From: Ottowia beijingensis
GTDB lineage: Bacteria; Pseudomonadota; Gammaproteobacteria; Burkholderiales; Burkholderiaceae_C
DNA: 64,000 nt
Reading direction: 5' to 3'
Assembly (NCBI RefSeq): GCF_013423955.1
Contig: NZ_JACCKX010000001.1
Coordinates: 992,001 to 1,056,000, forward strand
The translations under genes were made by a program, and so were the position numbers. Under the pieces are notes generated by a model. It was not told where the DNA came from. It saw only the letters and a list, made by a program, of their open reading frames with translations, and made no database searches. Shown piece after piece: positions 17,967 through 28,467 of this stretch (positions are counted from its first letter, which is position 1; each line of letters begins with the position of its first letter).

Positions 17967-19368
17967 AACGCGTGCTGGGAAACACCCCGCGCGCGCCCAG
18001 CGCCCGCACCAGCGCCTGGAAGTCGGGCGAATAGCGCAGCACCTCGCGCCCGGCGGTGATCAGCTCGGTCACCTCGCTGTCGGACACGGTGAAGGCGGTG
18101 GGCACGCGCAGCAGCTGGCGGCGGTCGCTGTGCAGCGCCGCGTCGCGCAGGTTCACCATGATCACGTGGATGTCGGCATCGGCCGCGAACACGCTGGCGC
18201 CCGCCGCGGCGTGGGCCTCCAGCTCGCTGCTCCACTCGCGGATCACGTCCTGCAGGTATTCCTGCGTCTCGCGCGTCTTGCGGGCACCGGCGCCGAACAG
18301 CAGGGTCTCGGCCACGTCAAACATGCCGGGCACGGTGTCGCTGGCGTCGATGTCGTGCGTTGGCTCGCGCTCGGCGTTCACCACCACCAGCACCACCTTG
18401 TGCACGCTGCCGGGCGGGATCACCACCTCGCGGAAGGTCTGCCGCAGCCCGCCTTCCATCAGCGCGCGGTCCAGCAGCCGCTGCACGCCCAGGTTGTCCG
18501 ACAGGCCGCCGTCGACCAGGTGGATGTAGGGGCGCTGCGCGGCGTTCAGGTAGGCATCGGCCTGCGCGCGGTACAAGCGACGGCGGAAGTCGGCCGGGCC
18601 GGCGCGGGCCACGGCGCCATCGCCCTGGATGCGGCGGGTCACCTCGGCCGGGCAGCGGTCGGCGTAGTTGCGCAGCGTGACCGGGCTCAGCAGCAGGGGC
18701 ACGGCCGACGAGGCGGCGACGGCAAACGACAGGGGCACCCGGCCCAGGTCGGAACAGATCAGCGTGAACTGGTCCCAGGTGAACTCGAAGCCCGTGCCGC
18801 GCGCCAGGTCGGTGGCGGTGACGATCAGCTGCGGGTGGCGCGGGTTGCGCTCCAGGTCGGCGAAGGTCTTGCCCTCGTACAGCGTGTCCAGGCGCCGCGC
18901 CAGCAGGTGCGCGCGGCCGAACCAGGGCGAGCTGAGGTCGCGCAGGTTGCCCGGGCGCGCCATCATCCCCAGCAGGCTTTGCTGGAAATCCTGCCGCAGG
19001 AAGTCGTGCTCGAAGCGCGGCAGGCCGGTGCGGCCGAACGCCGCGTAATACGCCGCCACGATCGACCCGCCCGATACCGCACTGATCAGATCCGTGGCTT
19101 CCAGCAGCGTCAGGCGCCGGCCACGCCAGTCGAACTCGTGGTCTTCCAGCTCGCGCAGCACACCGTAGCCGAACGCCGCGGCCCGCGCGCCGCCGCCCGA
19201 GATGGTGACCGCCATCACCAGGCTCGGGTCGCGCGTCTCGTTCACGTGCATCGACCGCAGCTGATCGGCCTGCATGGCGGTGTTGAGCCAGGGGCGCACC
19301 GACGAGCACGCCGTCAGCAGCGCCGCGCAGGCGGTGACGGCCAGCCAGCGCCCGCCGATCACCCGCAT
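17944..19368 (-). CDS. Patatin-like phospholipase lipoprotein
   Basis: A 474-residue lipoprotein with lipobox LLTAC (Cys ~21). It carries a patatin fold: oxyanion loop ISGGGARAAAFGYG (about residue 56), nucleophile region SAVSGGSIVAAYYA and catalytic Asp in DGGLSDNLG (about residue 300). It should act on phospholipids at the inner face of the outer membrane or in the periplasm. I start at ATG 19368 although the frame stays open much further antisense to tamA; the signal peptide fixes the start. It lies near tamA/tamB, in the opposite direction. Confidence 0.88.
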   Translation of the reverse strand: MRVIGGRWLAVTACAALLTACSSVRPWLNTAMQADQLRSMHVNETRDPSLVMAVTISGGGARAAAFGYGVLRELEDHEFDWRGRRLTLLEATDLISAVSGGSIVAAYYAAFGRTGLPRFEHDFLRQDFQQSLLGMMARPGNLRDLSSPWFGRAHLLARRLDTLYEGKTFADLERNPRHPQLIVTATDLARGTGFEFTWDQFTLICSDLGRVPLSFAVAASSAVPLLLSPVTLRNYADRCPAEVTRRIQGDGAVARAGPADFRRRLYRAQADAYLNAAQRPYIHLVDGGLSDNLGVQRLLDRALMEGGLRQTFREVVIPPGSVHKVVLVVVNAEREPTHDIDASDTVPGMFDVAETLLFGAGARKTRETQEYLQDVIREWSSELEAHAAAGASVFAADADIHVIMVNLRDAALHSDRRQLLRVPTAFTVSDSEVTELITAGREVLRYSPDFQALVRALGARGVFPSTRSVNMKEK

Positions 19369-19462
19369 GCGGCGGAGCTGGCCCGCGGCCTGGCCGGGTT
19401 CAGTGATTCGCTGGACGCCATCCGGAGATGTTAGCGGCCGAAGGGCGATGGGCCGCGCCGCC

Positions 19463-20020
19463 TCAGCCGCGCCGGCGCTGCGCCATCTCGGTGCCGATGC
19501 GCTCCAGCTCGGCCGGGCTGAACAGGGGCCGCGCCGCCGGATACACCACCGACTCTTCGAGCGGAATGTGGCGCTGGTACGCGGCCACGAAGTCGCGCAC
19601 CAGGGTGCGATCCGCATCGGTGATGGCGGGCGCCGGCTCGGCGTCGCGCCAGGCCAGCAGCACCGCGCGCAGGCGCTGCCATTGGTCGTGCATTTGCACG
19701 TGGTCGGCCTGCAGCTGCACCACGGCATCGCGCACCAGGGCGTCGGCATGCTGCTGCAACGGCGGGAACACGTGGCGCTCCTCGTCCTCGTGGTGGTGCG
19801 GGCCGGCGATGTCGAAGTAGCGCAGCACGTCGCGCGCGGCACTGCGCGAATCGGCGTCGTGGCCGTTGCGGTCCACGTGGTCGACCAGGCGCTGCAGCAG
19901 CGCCAGGCTGCGCTGCACGCGCTCGTGGCAAGCTTCGAGCATCTCGAAGGGCTGTTCAAAGCCCACGCCGGGCGATGCGAAGCCGGGCAGGCTGACGGAA
20001 GACTGGGCCATGCGGGGCAT
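19463..20020 (-). CDS. Hemerythrin domain-containing protein
   Basis: A 185-residue four-helix-bundle protein of the hemerythrin HHE family. Putative di-iron ligands are seen in LEACHERV, FDIAGPHHHEDEERHVFP, LQADHVQMHDQW and YQRHIPLEESVVYP. Such proteins bind oxygen or NO, or help in repair of iron centres. It lies between the patatin and tamA genes and is divergent from tamA. Start ATG 20020 has AGGA close by; ATG 20008 region is less likely. Frame intact. Confidence 0.88.
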   Translation of the reverse strand: MPRMAQSSVSLPGFASPGVGFEQPFEMLEACHERVQRSLALLQRLVDHVDRNGHDADSRSAARDVLRYFDIAGPHHHEDEERHVFPPLQQHADALVRDAVVQLQADHVQMHDQWQRLRAVLLAWRDAEPAPAITDADRTLVRDFVAAYQRHIPLEESVVYPAARPLFSPAELERIGTEMAQRRRG

Positions 20021-20148
20021 TGTCCTGCCGACGACCGCCCTTCGCCTGCACGCAGATCAAGAACCCCGCGCGCTGGAATGGCTCCAACCCGCATGTTCAG
20101 AGGCAAAACGCGGCCTTGTCCGACAAGGGGGCCACTAAACTCGAGCGG

Positions 20149-22080
20149 GTGACCTGCACGCGCCCCGATTCGCCTGCGGCCGGTCCTGCCCGCCGCACAC
20201 TGCCCTGCGCCGCCGCCCTGCTGGCGCTGCTGCTGGTGCTGCCGGGTTGCGCCTGGCTGGGGCTCAACGACAACGCCGAGCCTGCCACGGCGACCACGCC
20301 ACGCGCCGACACCACCGCCGCCGGCCAGGTGGGCGCGCGCACGGGTGACGCGCCGGCCGTCACCGCCTTCGACATCCGTGTGGAGTGCGAGGACGAGGAC
20401 CTGCGCGGGCTGGTCGAGCGCCACAGCGAACTGCAGCGCTACCGCGCCCTCACCGACCTGGACGAATCCGAATTCGCCCGCCTGATGGCCGTGACCGAGC
20501 GCGACGTGCGCAACCTGCTGGGCACCGAGGGCTACTTCAACCCCGACGTGCGTGTGCGTCGCGAAGGCGCGCCCAGTGCGCGGCCCACGGTGGTGATCGC
20601 CATCACGCCCGGCGAGCCCGCCACCATCGCCGGGGTGGACATCGGCTTCGAGGGCGACATCGCCGCCTCGGCCGATGCGGACGCCATCGGCCAGCGCGAA
20701 GGCATCGTGGCCGACTGGAGCCTGGATGAAGGCCGCCGCTTCACGCAGGACCGCTGGTCGAGCGCCAAGACCGGCGCCCTGCGCAGCCTGGTGGAGCGCC
20801 GTTACCCACAGGGCCGCATCGCCTACAGCCTGGCCGACGTGAGCGCGGCCGAGGCGCGGGTCAAGCTGGGCCTGCGGCTGGATTCCGGCCCGCTGTTCCG
20901 CCTGGGCGCGGCCACCGTCAAGGGCGCCAGCCGCTACCCGCCCGAGCTGGCCGAGCGGCTGTCGTGGCTCAAGCCCGGTGACATCTACGACCAGAAGAAG
21001 CTGGTGGATGCCCAGCAGCGCCTGGCCGGCAGCGGCTATTACGACTCGGCCTACATCAGCATCGACCCCGAGGGCGACCCCGCTGCCACGCCCGTGACCT
21101 ACACCGTCACCGAGGCCAAGCGCCACAAGGTGCAGCTGGGCGTGGGCTACAGCACCGACGGCGGCCCGCGCCTGACGCTGGAGCACCGCGACAACACCGC
21201 CCTGGGCACCAGCTGGCGCGCCGACACCAAGCTGCACTTCGACCAGAAGGCGCCGCTGTTGCAGACCGAATGGACCTCGCTGCCGCGCGCCAGCGGCTGG
21301 CGCTGGGCGGCGCTGGCGCGCTACATGCGGCAGGACGACGGCGCGCTGACCACCACCTCCAAAACGCTGCGCCTGGGCACGCTGCGCACCGATGAGAAGT
21401 ACGACCGCAACTTCTACCTGCAGTACGACCACGCCAGCGTCACCGGCTCGGGCACGCGCAACGTGCCCGACGCGCTGCTGGGCGACGGCGCCGCCGTCAG
21501 CGCCAACTACGCCTGGACCGGGCGCTACTTCGACAGCCTGCCCATCCCGTCGCGCGGCTATGGGCTCGGCACCGACATCGGCATCGGCATGACCACGGTG
21601 GGTGAGCGCAAACCCTTCCTGCGCCTGCACGGCCGCGCGCTGGGCATCGTGCCCGTGGGCAGCAGCGGCAGCCGGCTGGCGCTGCGCACCGAGGCCGGCG
21701 CCATCCTGGCCGACAAGCAGGCGCGGCTGCCGGCCACCTACATGTTCCGCACCGGCGGCGACAACACGGTGCGCGGCTACGGCTATCGCCGCATCGGCAT
21801 CCCGTTCGACGACCTGGTGGGCCCCGGCCGCTACATGGCCGTGGGCAGCATGGAATGGCAGCGCCCGATCATGCGCGAGCGCTTTCCCGGCCTGCTGGAG
21901 CACACGCTGTTCATCGACGTCGGCGGCGTGGCGAACGAGGTCAACCAGCTGCGCGCGCACTGGGGCGTGGGCACCGGCGTGCGCCTGATCACGCCGGTGG
22001 GCCCGATGCAGCTGGACATTGCGTACGGCCTGAAGTCGAAGGACATCCGGCTGCACATGAACGTGGGCTTCGTGTTCTGA
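20149..22080 (+). CDS. tamA: Outer-membrane translocation module protein TamA (BamA family)
   Basis: Omp85-family protein of 643 residues from GTG 20149. It has an N-terminal signal with a lipobox-like LPGC, POTRA repeats over about residues 70-300 (VECEDEDLRGLVERHSEL.., AEARVKLGLRLDSGPLF) and a C-terminal 16-strand barrel with the conserved loop motif GGDNTVRGYGYRRIG and the end NVGFVF, which finishes in an aromatic residue as outer-membrane barrels do. With TamB it moves proteins or lipids to the outer membrane. The start of tamB overlaps its stop (TGATG). Confidence 0.88.
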   Translation: MTCTRPDSPAAGPARRTLPCAAALLALLLVLPGCAWLGLNDNAEPATATTPRADTTAAGQVGARTGDAPAVTAFDIRVECEDEDLRGLVERHSELQRYRALTDLDESEFARLMAVTERDVRNLLGTEGYFNPDVRVRREGAPSARPTVVIAITPGEPATIAGVDIGFEGDIAASADADAIGQREGIVADWSLDEGRRFTQDRWSSAKTGALRSLVERRYPQGRIAYSLADVSAAEARVKLGLRLDSGPLFRLGAATVKGASRYPPELAERLSWLKPGDIYDQKKLVDAQQRLAGSGYYDSAYISIDPEGDPAATPVTYTVTEAKRHKVQLGVGYSTDGGPRLTLEHRDNTALGTSWRADTKLHFDQKAPLLQTEWTSLPRASGWRWAALARYMRQDDGALTTTSKTLRLGTLRTDEKYDRNFYLQYDHASVTGSGTRNVPDALLGDGAAVSANYAWTGRYFDSLPIPSRGYGLGTDIGIGMTTVGERKPFLRLHGRALGIVPVGSSGSRLALRTEAGAILADKQARLPATYMFRTGGDNTVRGYGYRRIGIPFDDLVGPGRYMAVGSMEWQRPIMRERFPGLLEHTLFIDVGGVANEVNQLRAHWGVGTGVRLITPVGPMQLDIAYGLKSKDIRLHMNVGFVF

Positions 22081-25000
22081 TGACCGCGCCAGAGCCGCGC
22101 CCTGCGGACGACAAAACTCCTGAAATAATAGCTGCCAGCGCCCGACCGGCGGGCGCTGAAGGCCAATTTGACTCTGAAACCGCAACGACGCCACCGGTGC
22201 GGCGCCGCTGCATCTGGCGCTGGCTGGGCGGGCTGTTGGCGGCCTTGCTGGCCTTGCTGCTGCTGGCGCTCGGCGGCCTGTGGTGGTGGACGGGCAGCGA
22301 GGGCTCGCTGGCCACCGCGCTGCGCTGGGCCGGCGCGCAGCAGCCGCTGGTGTCCGACGAAGTCACCGGCAGCGTGCGCAGCGGCGGCAAGGTGCGCCGC
22401 CTGGTGTGGGACAAGGACGGCCTGCGCGTGGAAGTGCACGACGCCGAGCTCCAGTGGACGCCCGCCGCCCTGCTGGCGCGTACGCTGCAGATCGACACGC
22501 TGAGCGCCCGCCGCATCGTGGTGGACGACCAGCGGCCGAAAGGCGACGAGCCCGCCGCCGGCCCACCCGAATCCTTCGCGCTGCCGCTGCACATCCAGGT
22601 GAAGGCGCTGCGCGCGGGCGAGCTGCAATGGGCCGGCCCACCTCCCTACACGCTGAGCGATGTGGCCGGCCGCTTTGATTACGACGGCGGCCGCCACCTG
22701 CTGGAGCTGGACAGCGCGCGCATCGAAGGCGGCAGTTACCGCCTGCGCGCCGCCGCCACGGCGCACGCACCGATCCGCGTCGACGTCGCCATGGCGGGCG
22801 CGCTGGCCGCCCCGTGCCCGGTGCCCAGGCGCCGGTGCCGCTGACCCTGCAGGCCACGCTGCGCGGCCCGCTGACCGAGCTGCAGGCGCAGGCAGATCTG
22901 CAGGCCGCGCCGACGGCGCCCAGTACGTCAGCGCCCGCCGTTCCGGCGCTGCCGCCGCTGGCAGGCTTTGCGCCGGGGCCGACCCCACGCGCTTCCGCAG
23001 CAACGCCTCCAGCAGCACCGCCCCCGACCACGCCAACCGCCGGCGCCACCGCCGTGCCCGCCACCCCGGCCGCCGCCAGTGACATCCCGGAAGCCCATGT
23101 CACCGCCCGCATCACCCCTGGGCGGCACAGCCGCTGCCCGAGGCGCATGCCCGCGTGCGGGCACTCGACGTCGGCGCCATCTGGGCCGAGGCGCCGCGCA
23201 CCCAACTGACGGGCCGGCTCGACGTGACGCCGCTGCCCGACGGCGGCGCGCCCGGCTGGGCCGTCGACGCCGACCTGGCCAACCGCGCCGCCGGGCCGTG
23301 GGACCAGCGCCAGCTGCCGGTCGAGCAGTTGCTGGCCGATGTCACCTGGCAGGGCGGCGTGGCCACGGTGCGCGCGCTCAAGGCGCAGGTGGGCGGAGGC
23401 AGCGTCGAATCCACCGGCCGCTGGGTCAGCCCGCCCGCCACGCAGCCGGCCACCGCGCCGACGCCCGCGGGCTCGGCCCCCATTACGGGCGACGGTGCGG
23501 CCGCGGCGCCAGCCAGCACGGCCGGCACCTGGCAGATCGACACCCGCATCACCGGCGTCAACCCGGCGCGCGTGCACACGCAGCTGGCCGCCTTTCCGCT
23601 CGACGGCACGGCCCAGGTGACGGGCGAAGGCGCCGGCATCGGTTTCGACGTGGCACTGCAGGCGCGGCCCACGCGCGCCAGCCCCCGCGCGGCGCGGCGA
23701 ATCGGCCAGCGAGGCGCTGGCGCGCGATCTGCGCGCGCTGCGCCTGCGCGACGCCGCCGCCACCGGCCGCTGGGCCGACGGCCTGCTCAGCCTGAGCGCG
23801 CTGCGCGTGCGCACCGACGATGCGCAACTGGCCGGCAACGCCCAGGTCCGCCCCGACGCACCCGGCGGCCGGGCCGACCTGACGCTCAGCGCCCCCGGCG
23901 CCAGCGCCGTGGTCAAGGGCGAGCTGCAACCCACGACCGGCGCCGGCACCCTGCGCGCCAGCGTGCAGGACGCCGCGCGCCTGCTGGCCTGGGCGCAGAA
24001 GCTGCCCGGCGCCGGCGACGCGCTGGCCGGCGCGCAGGCACGCGGCAGCGCCACGCTGGACGGCAGCTGGCGCGGCGGCTGGCGCGACCCGAGCGTGCAG
24101 GCGCGCCTCCACGCGCCCTCGTTCGACTGGACGCCGCCCGGCGCCGCCGCCACGCCGCTGCAGGCGCGCGGGCTGGAGGCCACGATCAATGGCCGCCTGG
24201 CCCAGGCCCGGATCGCCGCCAGCGGCCGCGTGCTGCAGGGCGAACGCCAGCTCGACCTGCGCCTGACCGCCAGCGGCGGGCGCACCACGCCCAATGCCTC
24301 GTTGGCGGCGTCGGCCTGGCGCTTCGACCTGGGCGCCCTGCGGGCCGGCGTGCGCGACCCGGCGCTGGGCGAAGGCGTGTGGCAGCTGGCCAGCCGCGGC
24401 GCCGTGCCGCTCAGCTGGTCGCCGGCACAGGGCGGTCAGCTGGAGGTGGGTGCCGGCGATCTGACCATCACCTCGTCCGCACCCACGTCGCAGGCCCAGG
24501 TGGCCTGGGGGCCGGTGCGCTGGCGCCAGGGTGCGCTCACCACCACCGGCCGCATCACCGGCCTGCCGCTGCAGTGGGTGGAGCGCGTGGCCGGGTCGCA
24601 ATTGCAGGACGCCGGTCTGACCGGCAACATCGTCTTCAACGGCGACTGGGACGCCGCGCTGGGCCAGCAGTTGCGCGTCACCGCCAACCTGGTGCGCGCC
24701 AGCGGCGACATCACGGTGCTGACCACCGACGCACAGACCGGCGTGCAGTCGCGCGTGGCCGCCGGCCTGCGCGATGCGCGCCTGACGCTGCGCAGCGAGG
24801 GCAACGCGCTCAACCTCAACCTGGTGTGGGACAGCGAGCGCGCCGGCACCATCAACGGCCAGCTGCGCACCGAGTTGGCGGCTGCGCGCGACGACGACGG
24901 CAACACCAGTTGGTCGTGGCCCGACAGCGCGCCGCTGCAGGGCCAGGTGCAGGCGCGGCTGCCGCAGATTGCCGCCTGGTCGGTGCTGGCGCCGCCCGGC

Positions 25001-26331
25001 TGGCGCCTGCGTGGCGCGCTGGCGGCCGACGCACGCGTGGCCGGCACGCGCGGCGAGCCCCTGGTCAGCGGCACCGTGACGGCCGACGACGTGGCGCTGC
25101 GCTCCATCGTCGACGGCGTGCAGTTCGAGGGCGGGCGCCTGCGCGCCCGGCTGGACGGCACGCGCCTGCTGATCGACGAGTTCACGCTGCAGGGCGCGGG
25201 CGAGAAAGGCAGCGGCGGCCGGCTGCGCGCCACCGGCGAAGCCGGGCTGGTGGACGGCCGCGCGCAGGCACGCCTGAACGCCACGCTGGAGCGGCTGCGC
25301 GCCAGCATCCGCGACGACCGGCAGGTCACCGTCTCGGGCAACGTGCAGGCCGCGCTGGAGGGCCGCACCCTCAGTGCCGACGGCCGCCTGCGTGTGGACC
25401 GCGCGCTGATCCTGCTGCCCGACGAGAACCGGCCCACGCTGGGCGACGACGTGATCGTGCGCGGGCCCGACGGCAAGATCATGTACGGCAAGGAAGGCCC
25501 CGGCGCCGTGGCCCGGCCCACCAGCGCCGCCGGCCAGCAGGCCGCGCAGCAGCAGGCCCGCAGCGACGCCGCGCGCGCCAAGGCCGACGCCCAGGCCCGC
25601 GCCAGCGAGGCCGGGCCGCTGCTACCAACGTCAACGTGCAGGTCGACCTGGGTGAGGACTTCCGCCTGCAAGGCATGGGCATCGACACGCGCCTGGCCGG
25701 CGTGCTGACGCTCACCGCCAAGGGCCCGCTGACCGAGATGCCCAGCTTGGTCGGCCGGGTGCGCACCGAGGGCGGCACCTTCCGCGCCTACGGGCAGCAG
25801 CTCATCATCCAGCGCGGCTTCATCAACTTCAGCGGACAGATCAGCAACCCCACGCTCGACATCGTGGCCCTGCGCCCCAACTACACCAGCGACCAGCGCG
25901 TGGGTGTGCAGGTCATGGGCACGGCGCTGCTGCCGCGCGTGCGGCTGTATTCCGAGCCCGCCCTGCCCGACAACCAGACGCTGGCCTGGCTGCTGCTGGG
26001 CCGCCCGGCGCCCAACAGCGGCGCCGAGGCGGCCATGCTGCAGTCGGCCGCGCTGGCCCTGCTGGGCGGGCGCGAAGGGCGCGGGCTGGCGGCCAACTTC
26101 GGCCTGGACGAGCTGAGCTTTTCGGGCGGCGGCGACGGCGAGCTGAGCAGCGCCAGCGTCACCCTGGGCAAGCGCCTGTCCGACCGCCTGTACGCCGCCT
26201 ACGAGCACAGCCTGGCCGGCACGGGCGGCACGCTGATGATCTTCCTCGAGCTGTCGCGCCGCTGGACGCTGCGCGGCCAGGCCGGCGAGAACTCGGCCGT
26301 GGACCTGATCTACCGACTGACCTTCGACTGA
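22080..26331 (+). CDS. tamB: Translocation and assembly module protein TamB, four frameshifts
   Basis: AsmA-like periplasm-spanning protein of about 1,417 residues when repaired. It has one N-terminal membrane helix (LLAALLALLLLALGGLWWW), a long beta-rich body and the conserved C-terminal DUF490 domain (GGTFRAYGQQLIIQRGFINF..SSASVTLGKRLSDRLY..VDLIYRLTFD). Such proteins form a groove that carries lipids between membranes. Breaks: C4 22810-22813, C4 23115-23118, one in 23650-23690 (net +1 or -2), and about 25616-25625. A RepA repeat encodes residues ~12-34, before the membrane helix. It overlaps tamA, so the two are coupled. Confidence 0.85.
22111..22180 (+). repeat. RepA copy translated inside tamB
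   Basis: CTGAAATAATAGCTGCCAGC, GCCCG, GGGCGCTGAAGGCC, TTTGACTCTGAAAC. In the tamB frame it reads EIIAASARPAGAEGQFDSET. The copy in the flavoprotein gene at 44421 is in the same frame. Confidence 0.88.
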
Positions 26332-26367
26332 AGCCGAGCAGGCCGGCCGATACAATCGCCGGGCCCT

Positions 26368-26442
26368 GCCGCCGTAGTTCAATGGATAGAACGAGCGCCT
26401 CCTAAGCGCTAGATACAGGTTCGATTCCTGTCGGTGGTGCCA
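26368..26442 (+). tRNA. tRNA-Arg (anticodon CCT)
   Basis: A 75-base cloverleaf with encoded CCA. Acceptor GCCGCCG pairs with CGGTGGT including two G-U pairs; the D arm has AGTTCAATGGATAGAAC, the anticodon loop CTCCTAA reads AGG codons, and the T arm is ACAGG-TTCGATT-CCTGT. It follows tamB and converges on sdaA. Confidence 0.95.
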
Positions 26443-26475
26443 GGCTTCTGGCGCGCATCGCGCCCTGCCCGCGCC

Positions 26476-27857
26476 TCAGCATTCGGTGAACGCCACCGCC
26501 AGCCCGCCGCGCGAGGTTTCCTTGTACTTGTCGAGCATGTCGCGCCCGGTGTCGCGCAGCGTGAGGATGGCCGCGTCGAGGCTGACCTTGTGCGTGCCGT
26601 CGCCCGACAGCGCCAGCTGCGCGGCGTTGATGGCCTTCACGGCCGCCATGGCGTTGCGCTCGATGCAGGGTACCTGCACCAGGCCGCCAATGGGGTCGCA
26701 GGTCAGGCCCAGGTTGTGTTCCAGGCCGATCTCGGCGGCGTTCTCGATCTGCTCGGGCGTGCCGCCCAGCACCTGCGCCAGCCCGGCCGCGGCCATGGCA
26801 CAGGCCGAGCCGACCTCGCCCTGGCAGCCGACTTCGGCGCCCGAGATGCTGGCGTTGGTCTTGATCAGCACGCCGATGGCGGTGGCCGCCAGCAGGAAGT
26901 CGACCACGTCGTCGTCGCCGGCGCCACGCTGGAAGTCCATGAAGTAGTGCAGCACCGCGGAATGATGCCGGCCGCGCCGTTGGTGGGCGCCGTCACCACG
27001 CGGCCGCCCGCGGCGTTCTCCTCGTTGACCGCCAGGGCGTACAGGTTCACCCAGTCCATGGCCGAGAAGGTTTGCGTGATGAGGTTCGGGCGGCTGTCGC
27101 GCGCGTTCAGCCGGGCGTGCATGGCCTGCGCCCGGCGCGGCACCTCCAGCCCGCCGGGCAGCACACCCTCGCACTTCAGGCCGCGCGCCACGCAGCCTTT
27201 CATCACCTGCCAGATCGCCAGCAGGGCGCTGCGCGTTTCGGCGTCGGGGCGCCAGGCGCGCTCGTTGCGCAGCACCAGGTCGGCCACGCGCAGGCCGTGC
27301 TGCCGGCACAGGGCCAGCAACTGTTCGCCGCTGGCGTAGGGCAGCGCCACGGCCACGTCGTCCGCGCCGCTGCCGCCGGCGGCGGCCTGGGCCTCGTCCA
27401 CGATGAAGCCGCCCCCGACGGAGTAATAGGTGTTCTCGTACAGCACCGCGCCATCGTCGCCGTGCGCCGTCAGCCGCAGGGCGTTGGGGTGGCGCGGCAG
27501 GTTGACGGGCAGCAGTTGCAGGTCGCGCGACCAGTCGAACGCGATCTCGCGCTCGCCCGCCAGGCGCAGCCGGCCGTCGAGCCGCACGGCGTCCACCGCC
27601 TGCGCCATGGCATCGGGATCGACCCGGTCGGGCTGCTCGCCCAGCAATCCGGCCACGGTGGCGCGGTCGGTGCCGTGCCCGATGCCGGTGGCCGACAGCG
27701 AGCCGTACAGCCGCACCTGCACGCGCTGCACGGCGCCGAGCCAGCCCGCGGCGCGCAGCTGCTCGGCAAAGGTCCAGGCCGCCCGCATGGGCCCCACGGT
27801 GTGCGAGCTGGAGGGCCCGACGCCGATCTTGAAGAGGTCGAGAGCACTGATGGTCAT
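26476..27857 (-). CDS. sdaA: L-serine ammonia-lyase, iron-sulfur type, one frameshift
   Basis: Single-chain L-serine dehydratase of about 460 residues, giving pyruvate and ammonia with a [4Fe-4S] cluster. It has the N-terminal [36 protein letters not shown], and cysteines in [15 protein letters not shown] and [18 protein letters not shown] that hold the cluster. The break is at GG 26959-26960; one more C on the coding strand gives [14 protein letters not shown] start at ATG 27857 (MTISALDLF); ATG 27869 adds four residues. It converges with tRNA-Arg. Confidence 0.9.
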
Positions 27858-28111
27858 GAACGCCTGCATCGCCGGGAAGGTGCATCGCCCGCAGGGACGA
27901 GCCGTCCGCCGCATGGTACTGCGAGCAGGCCGCGCGGCCACTGAATACCCTCGTCGAGGGTGCGACACCGCGGCTGGCGGCGCGGGCACTTGGCCGACAC
28001 GCAGAACAGCGCCTTCGCCCGGCGGTGGCAGGTGCTGCGCCGTCAGCAGCCCCGGCGGCGCGCGGCTATCGTGCGATCATCCCGATCACATTTCTCTGGC
28101 TGGAGGCCCGC

Positions 28112-28390
28112 ATGCGTGGATTCATGGTTGCTTTGGCGCCTGCCCTGTTGATGGCCAGCTGCGCCGCCACCAGCACCGGGCCGGTGGCCGGGTTCGACGG
28201 TTCGTGGACCATCAGCAAGCGCGGCGTGGTGGCCACCCAGCCCGAGGCGCTGACGCGCGCCGCCACGCAGGAGGCCACCGCGCATTGCGCCGTGCAGGGC
28301 AAGCGCTTCAGGCAGGTCGACCTGAAGGAAAGCCCGTCGGGCCTGCTGGCACCGCGCGCGGAGACCGCGTTGACTTTCGTCTGCGAGTGA
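28112..28390 (+). CDS. Small secreted lipoprotein
   Basis: A 92-residue protein with a lipoprotein signal: lipobox LLMASC with the Cys at about residue 17. The mature part (GSWTISKRGVV..HCAVQGKRFRQVDL) is short and polar with two further Cys, one near the C-terminus (FVCE). ATG 28112 has GGAGG six bases upstream, which settles the start. I do not recognise a family. It stands alone, just before a RepA repeat and the convergent response-regulator gene. The 254 bases between sdaA and this gene show no other feature. Confidence 0.7.
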   Translation: MRGFMVALAPALLMASCAATSTGPVAGFDGSWTISKRGVVATQPEALTRAATQEATAHCAVQGKRFRQVDLKESPSGLLAPRAETALTFVCE

Positions 28391-28462
28391 CTCGTTAGCT
28401 ATCACATATATAGCTTTTTGCGCTTACCTGGCGGGCGCTGCAGCCAATTTTCTTATAAATTC
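28391..28462 (+). repeat. RepA copy between lipoprotein and response regulator genes
   Basis: GTTAGCTATCACATATATAG, CTTTTTGCGCTTAC, GGCGGGCGCTGCAGCC and AATTTTCTTATAAATT. It lies between two converging genes, where it can act as a bidirectional transcript end. Confidence 0.8.
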
Positions 28463-28467
28463 TCACC

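Noticed and set aside
17944..22194. A 1,416-codon open frame antisense to tamA and running into patatin
   Set aside because: Only its last 475 codons are real (patatin). The rest is the high-GC shadow of tamA; composition is Ala/Arg/Gly/His-rich and a signal peptide fixes the patatin start at 19368.
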